DNA from: Chloroflexia bacterium
GTDB lineage: Bacteria; Chloroflexota; Chloroflexia; QHBQ01; JADMIH01
Direction of reading: 5' to 3'
Length of the DNA: 8,942 bases
NCBI GenBank assembly: GCA_025927935.1
Contig: JAICKM010000245.1
Coordinates: 1-8,942, forward strand
Shown: positions 5,782 to 8,942 of the stretch, in pieces
Layout: the number at the start of each line of letters is the position of its first letter
Position numbering within the stretch: position 1 is the stretch's first letter
Translations under genes and position numbers: made by a program
Notes under the pieces: model-generated
Database searches by the model: none
Told to the model about the DNA's origin: nothing
The model's input: the letters and a program-made list of their open reading frames with translations, nothing else

Positions 5782-7379
5782 GCAGGCCGCCCGCCGTCGC
5801 CGAGGCGCCACCCGCTGTTAGCCGGCGTCGCGGACCGGGGCCACGCGCCAGCCTGGCGATTGTCGCGGCGGGCGTGCTCCTGGCCGCGCTGGACCAGACG
5901 GTCGTCGTGACGGTGCTCTACAAGGTCCAGGAAGAGTACCAGATCGCGCCCATCCACCTCGACCAACTGGGCTGGATCGTCACGGCGTACCTGCTAGGCT
6001 ACACCGTCACCCTGCCGTTGATGGGCCGCGTGGCCGATGTCTTTGGGCGGCGGCGGCTCTACCTGCTGAGCCTGGTGGTCTTTCTGATCGGCTCGGTGCT
6101 GGCCGCGCTCTCACAGACGCTGGAATGGCTGGTGGCCGCGCGGGTAGTGCAGGCCGTGGGCGGCGGGGCGCTCTTGCCGGTCAGCATGGCGATGGTGCGC
6201 GGCTGGTACGGCGAGGGCCGCCGCGCGTTCGCCCTGGGCCTGCTGGGGGCCGCGGCGGAAGGCGGCGGCGTGCTCGGCCCGCTGTGGGGCGCGGCGATCA
6301 TCAGCGTGATCGATTGGCGCTGGATCTTCTGGCTGAACCTGCCTCTGGGTGTCGTCATCGGCGCGCTGGTCTGGTGGACCGCGCCGCATCCGCGCTATCC
6401 GGGCCGTATCGATTGGCTGGGCGCCGGGCTGCTGGGCGGGGCGCTGCTGGCGCTGACCCTGGGCCTCTCCAGTTCGTCATCCAACAGCGCCATCGCCGGT
6501 ATCGGCGGCTTCGACGCAAGCGCCGAGTCGATCAGCCCCATCTGGCAGACGCCGGCCCTGCTCATCGGCGCGGTCGTACTGGCCGCCGCCTTCCTCTGGT
6601 GGGAGCGGCGCGCGCCGGTGCCGCTGTTGCCGCCGGGCCTTTTCCGCCGCGTGCCATTCACTCTGGCCCATGTGCTCAACGCCCTGGTCGGCGTGGCCCT
6701 GATCACGGCGATGGTCAACATCCCGCTGCTGGTCGCCAGCGTGCTCAACGGCGGGGCCGCCGAGGGCGGGCTGATGCTGCTGCGCCTGACCCTGCTCATT
6801 CCCGTGGGCGCGGTGATCGGCGGAGCGCTGGCCGAGCGCCTGAGCTACCGCGTGGTGGCCGCCGCCGGGATGCTCTGCGCGGCGGCGGGCTTCGGGCTGA
6901 TGAGCGGCTGGCACACCGACACGCCCAATCTCCAGATGACGCTGGACCTGGCCCTGGCCGGACTGGGCTTCGGCCTGGTCATCGCCCCAATCACCACCAC
7001 CACCCTGGCCTGGGTGGACGAGGAGCAGGCCGGGCTGGCCGCCGCGCTGGTCAACACGGCACGCATGGTCGGCATGATGGTCGGCCTGTCGGCCTTGAGC
7101 GCCTGGGGCCTGGAACTGTTCAAGAACCTGATGGCGAACCACCCCGCCCCGTTACCGGGCCTGGGCGAAACCGAAGCCGCCTACAACGCCCGCCTGGCCG
7201 AGTACCAGCAAATCCTGGCGAACGCCAGCCTACAAGTCTACACGCTCGGCTTCCTGGTCGCTGCCGTCGTCTGCGCCCTGGCGATCCTGCCCGCGCTCGG
7301 CCTGCGCCACCGGCACGGTGCGCGGCGAGGAGGGTCGCCTTCCCCCTTCCCGCGGCGGGATGGCGAGCAGGGGGGTTAG
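5778..7379 (+). CDS. DHA2-type MFS transporter (EmrB/QacA family, P55/Rv1410-like)
   Basis: This 533-residue integral membrane protein should have 14 helices by family. TM1 contains LDQTVVVTV (~38-46), the motif of the drug:H+ antiporter-2 group. Motif A, GRVADVFGRRR, is at ~83-93 between TM2 and TM3. The antiporter motif C version GGGVLGPLWG is at ~162-171. WRWIFWLNLPLGVVIG follows. A hydrophilic segment at ~450-487 (HPAPLPGLGETEAAYNARL...) lies before the last helix, where mycobacterial Rv1410/P55 also has an extended region. It begins with GTG 5778, overlapping the lipoprotein stop (GTGA), so coupled translation is expected. Function may be proton-driven lipid extraction with the lipoprotein partner; simple drug efflux is the alternative. 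The last ~26 residues (RHGARRGGSPSPFPRRDGEQGG) are low-complexity and encoded by a hairpin-like repeat, probably read-through. Confidence 0.9.
   Translation: MSRPPAVAEAPPAVSRRRGPGPRASLAIVAAGVLLAALDQTVVVTVLYKVQEEYQIAPIHLDQLGWIVTAYLLGYTVTLPLMGRVADVFGRRRLYLLSLVVFLIGSVLAALSQTLEWLVAARVVQAVGGGALLPVSMAMVRGWYGEGRRAFALGLLGAAAEGGGVLGPLWGAAIISVIDWRWIFWLNLPLGVVIGALVWWTAPHPRYPGRIDWLGAGLLGGALLALTLGLSSSSSNSAIAGIGGFDASAESISPIWQTPALLIGAVVLAAAFLWWERRAPVPLLPPGLFRRVPFTLAHVLNALVGVALITAMVNIPLLVASVLNGGAAEGGLMLLRLTLLIPVGAVIGGALAERLSYRVVAAAGMLCAAAGFGLMSGWHTDTPNLQMTLDLALAGLGFGLVIAPITTTTLAWVDEEQAGLAAALVNTARMVGMMVGLSALSAWGLELFKNLMANHPAPLPGLGETEAAYNARLAEYQQILANASLQVYTLGFLVAAVVCALAILPALGLRHRHGARRGGSPSPFPRRDGEQGG
7335..7375. 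repeat. GC-rich hairpin at the 3' end of the MFS gene, possible terminator or dispersed repeat
   Basis: An inner stem TCCCG/CGGGA (7348-7352, 7356-7360) sits within TCGCC/GGCGA (7335-7339, 7362-7366). A C-run (7342-7346) and a G-run (7370-7375) flank the inner stem. It lies at the junction of two convergent genes (MFS stop 7379, DJ-1/PfpI stop 7406). It resembles the C-rich/G-rich hairpin repeats seen between genes in many GC-rich bacteria. No U-tract follows, so termination is uncertain. Confidence 0.4.
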
Positions 7380-7405
7380 GTTGGGCAGAGGCTGGGAAGC
7401 AGGAG

Positions 7406-8005
7406 CTACTCCGGCGACCAGGGATACTCCATGCGCCGGGCCGTATCCCGCGCCACCGCTTCGCCACATAGGCGGCTGACGACGTAGAGCGCCATGTCGA
7501 TGCCCGCCGAGACCCCCGCCGAGGTGACGACGTGGCCCTCATCCACGTAGCGCCGGTCGTCGCGCACGTCGATCCGCGGGTAGCCCTGGCGCAGCCGCTC
7601 GATGCTGCCCCAGTGGGTGGTGGCGGCATGGCCGTCGAGGATGCCGCGTTCGGCCAGCAGGAAGGCGCCCGTGCAAACCGACAGGGTCAGCGTGGTCTGG
7701 CAGTCCTGCGCGGCGATCCAATCGAGCAGCACCGGGTTGTGGACTTCGCGCCGCGTGCCCCATCCGCCCGGCACCACCAGCAGGTCGATGCGCGGGTGGT
7801 CGGCAATAGTGAAGTGTGGCTGGACAAGCAGGTTGCCCCGGCAATGGACGATCTCCGCCCGCTCGGCCACCGTGAACACCTGGAAAGGCGCACTGTCGCC
7901 AGCGGCCTGCCCGGCGGTGGAGAAGACCTCGAAGGGGCCGCAAAAGTCCAGCACTTCCACATCGTCGAAAATCAGAATCCCAACATTCAACGTCTGATCC
8001 GCCAT
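7406..8005 (-). CDS. DJ-1/PfpI family protein (GATase1-like, isonitrile hydratase/AraC N-terminal-like)
   Basis: This is a 199-residue cytoplasmic protein of the class I glutamine amidotransferase-like superfamily. VGILIFDDVEVLDFCGPFEVF (~8-28) is the first strand, with conserved Glu17. IDLLVVPGGWGTR follows at ~73-85. The nucleophile elbow LSVCTGAFLLAERGIL (~108-123) places Cys111 in the usual position, followed by TTHW. VVTSAGVSAGIDMALYVVSRL and ARRMEYPW close the domain. This sequence type is shared by isonitrile hydratase (InhA) and by the N-terminal ligand domain of GATase1-type AraC regulators. Here there is no helix-turn-helix domain, so a stand-alone enzyme or stress protein is likely. 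ATG 8005 is preceded by AAGGA about 11 bases upstream. A 75-base gap separates it from the upstream dehydrogenase on the same strand, so they may be co-transcribed. The substrate is unknown. Confidence 0.9.
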   Translation of the reverse strand: MADQTLNVGILIFDDVEVLDFCGPFEVFSTAGQAAGDSAPFQVFTVAERAEIVHCRGNLLVQPHFTIADHPRIDLLVVPGGWGTRREVHNPVLLDWIAAQDCQTTLTLSVCTGAFLLAERGILDGHAATTHWGSIERLRQGYPRIDVRDDRRYVDEGHVVTSAGVSAGIDMALYVVSRLCGEAVARDTARRMEYPWSPE

Positions 8006-8080
8006 GAGAATAGGTTCCTTTCACCACCGGCTGGCGTGGACCACCGGCCAATACCATGACTGATTGTCTGATGTGCGGGT

Positions 8081-8942
8081 TTAACCGGCTACGCCGCCCG
8101 GCCGCAAGAGCACTTTGAGCGCACCCGGGCGGGCCGCGTGTTCCAGGGCCGCGACTCCCTGGCTTAAGGGATATGTGGCTTCGATCAGCGGCGCCGTGTC
8201 GATCAACCCGCGACTCAGCAGGCGCAAGGCGGGCGCGAAGGGACCGCACCGCGAACCTACCAGGGTCCACTCGTTGACCACAAAGTCGGTGGGGTTCCAG
8301 GTAGCGTCGCCATGGAACGTACTCTTGAGCACCAGCGTACCACGAGGCCGGAGCAAGCGCAATGCCGTCTGCTGCCCGGCGGGGCGCCCGGTGCAATCAA
8401 CCACGAGATCGGCGGGGGGCAGATCGGGAGCGGCAGCCGGTTCGCCCGGCGCAGCAGGAGGCAGCAACAGCGTGTCGAGGCCCCACCCCGCCGCCAGGAC
8501 CAGCTTGTCCGCGTGGCGGCCCAGCACGGTGCAGGCGGCGCCACTCAGGCGCAGCACCTGGCCGATCAGCAGGCCCAGCTTGCCGTCACCCACTACATAG
8601 ATGGTCATGTCGGGGCGCAGATGCACACCCTCGGCGATCTCCAGGGCGGCGGCCAGCGGCTCGGTGAAGACGGCCATGTCATCCGGCACATTATCCGGCA
8701 CCATATGCAAGTTGGCGAGCGGCAGGGTCAAGTAATCGGCAAAGGCCCCATCGTGGTTGAGGATGCCCAGCACCCGGCGGCGCTCGCAATGGCTGCCGTG
8801 CCCGCGGCGGCACGTCGCGCACTCGCCACAGGCGATATTGATCTCGCCTACGACGCGCCGGCCTTCCCAGGTTCGATCGTAGGAACTCTCCTCGACCACA
8901 CCGCAAAACTCGTGGCCCAGGACCCCCTGGAAGCCCTTATAG
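8081..8942 (-). CDS. Zinc-dependent MDR alcohol dehydrogenase-like protein, 5' end outside window
   Basis: The frame stays open to the window edge, and 15 codons upstream of the first possible internal start encode YKGFQGVLGHEFCGV. The GHE zinc-ligand motif belongs to the fold, so the true start lies beyond 8942. The visible part is ~286 residues. GHEFCGVV is followed by VVGEINIACGECATCRRGHGSHC, whose four Cys (C-x2-C-x2-C-x7-C) form the structural zinc lobe. Then come FADYLTLPLANLHMVPD, FTEPLAAALEIAE, and the nucleotide-binding turn VVGDGKLGLLIGQVL (GxGxxG-like). The end has TLVLKSTFHG, VVNEWTLVGSRCGPFAPALRLL and PGALKVLLRP, typical of an MDR-like group related to sorbitol and threonine dehydrogenases. 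It should oxidise an alcohol or polyol with NAD(P); the substrate is unknown. It is intact as far as seen. Confidence 0.92.
   Translation of the reverse strand, partial: YKGFQGVLGHEFCGVVEESSYDRTWEGRRVVGEINIACGECATCRRGHGSHCERRRVLGILNHDGAFADYLTLPLANLHMVPDNVPDDMAVFTEPLAAALEIAEGVHLRPDMTIYVVGDGKLGLLIGQVLRLSGAACTVLGRHADKLVLAAGWGLDTLLLPPAAPGEPAAAPDLPPADLVVDCTGRPAGQQTALRLLRPRGTLVLKSTFHGDATWNPTDFVVNEWTLVGSRCGPFAPALRLLSRGLIDTAPLIEATYPLSQGVAALEHAARPGALKVLLRPGGVAG

Noticed and set aside
6125..7471. A 448-codon open frame on the plus strand overlapping the MFS gene.
   Set aside because: It is rich in Arg, Gly, Ala and Pro with no recognisable domain, and lies in another frame of the well-supported MFS gene. 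Long open shadow frames are expected in GC-rich DNA.
8021..8048. Direct repeat ACCACCGGC between the DJ-1/PfpI and dehydrogenase genes.
   Set aside because: There are only two 9-base copies in a GC-rich spacer, with no promoter or terminator context.
8081..8899. Treating the dehydrogenase as complete from the GTG at 8899.
   Set aside because: The in-frame codons upstream encode the conserved GHEFCG zinc-ligand block, so the protein starts beyond the window.

Overview
The window is GC-rich DNA of bacterial type, tightly packed with genes and holding six complete genes plus one truncated at each edge. The gene set suggests Chloroflexota: a B12-type radical SAM tail, a CcrM-like methylase with a C-terminal RAMA-like domain, paired type I signal peptidases, an LppX/LprG-family lipoprotein with a partner MFS pump, and a characteristic MDR dehydrogenase. 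This assignment is inference from family resemblance; an actinobacterium is the main alternative.

Left part (2-2909): the C-terminus of a B12-binding radical SAM protein (+) converges on a solitary beta-class adenine-N6 DNA methyltransferase (-), with a perfect hairpin between them. The methyltransferase carries the most striking feature of the window, a full-length 424-residue intein (1278-2549). It sits in a conserved block of the enzyme, has two LAGLIDADG homing-endonuclease motifs, and is clearly less GC-rich than its host gene. Methylation by this enzyme should require protein splicing.

Middle part (3024-4882): two tandem paralogous type I signal peptidases (-). Each has its own sigma70-like promoter and its own intrinsic terminator. 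The two promoter regions align with each other, so the duplication copied regulatory DNA as well as coding sequence.

Right part (4960-7379, +): a divergently transcribed two-gene operon of an LppX/LprG-family lipoprotein and a DHA2-type MFS transporter, overlapping by four bases (GTGA). This matches the layout of mycobacterial lprG-p55 (Rv1411c-Rv1410c), which moves lipids out of the inner membrane. The transporter reading frame ends inside a GC-rich hairpin-like sequence that may be a dispersed intergenic repeat.

Right edge (7406-8942, -): a DJ-1/PfpI-type protein of the isonitrile hydratase/AraC-N-terminal-like group and, upstream on the same strand, a zinc-dependent MDR dehydrogenase whose N-terminus lies outside the window. 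No tRNA, rRNA, CRISPR array or transposase was seen.
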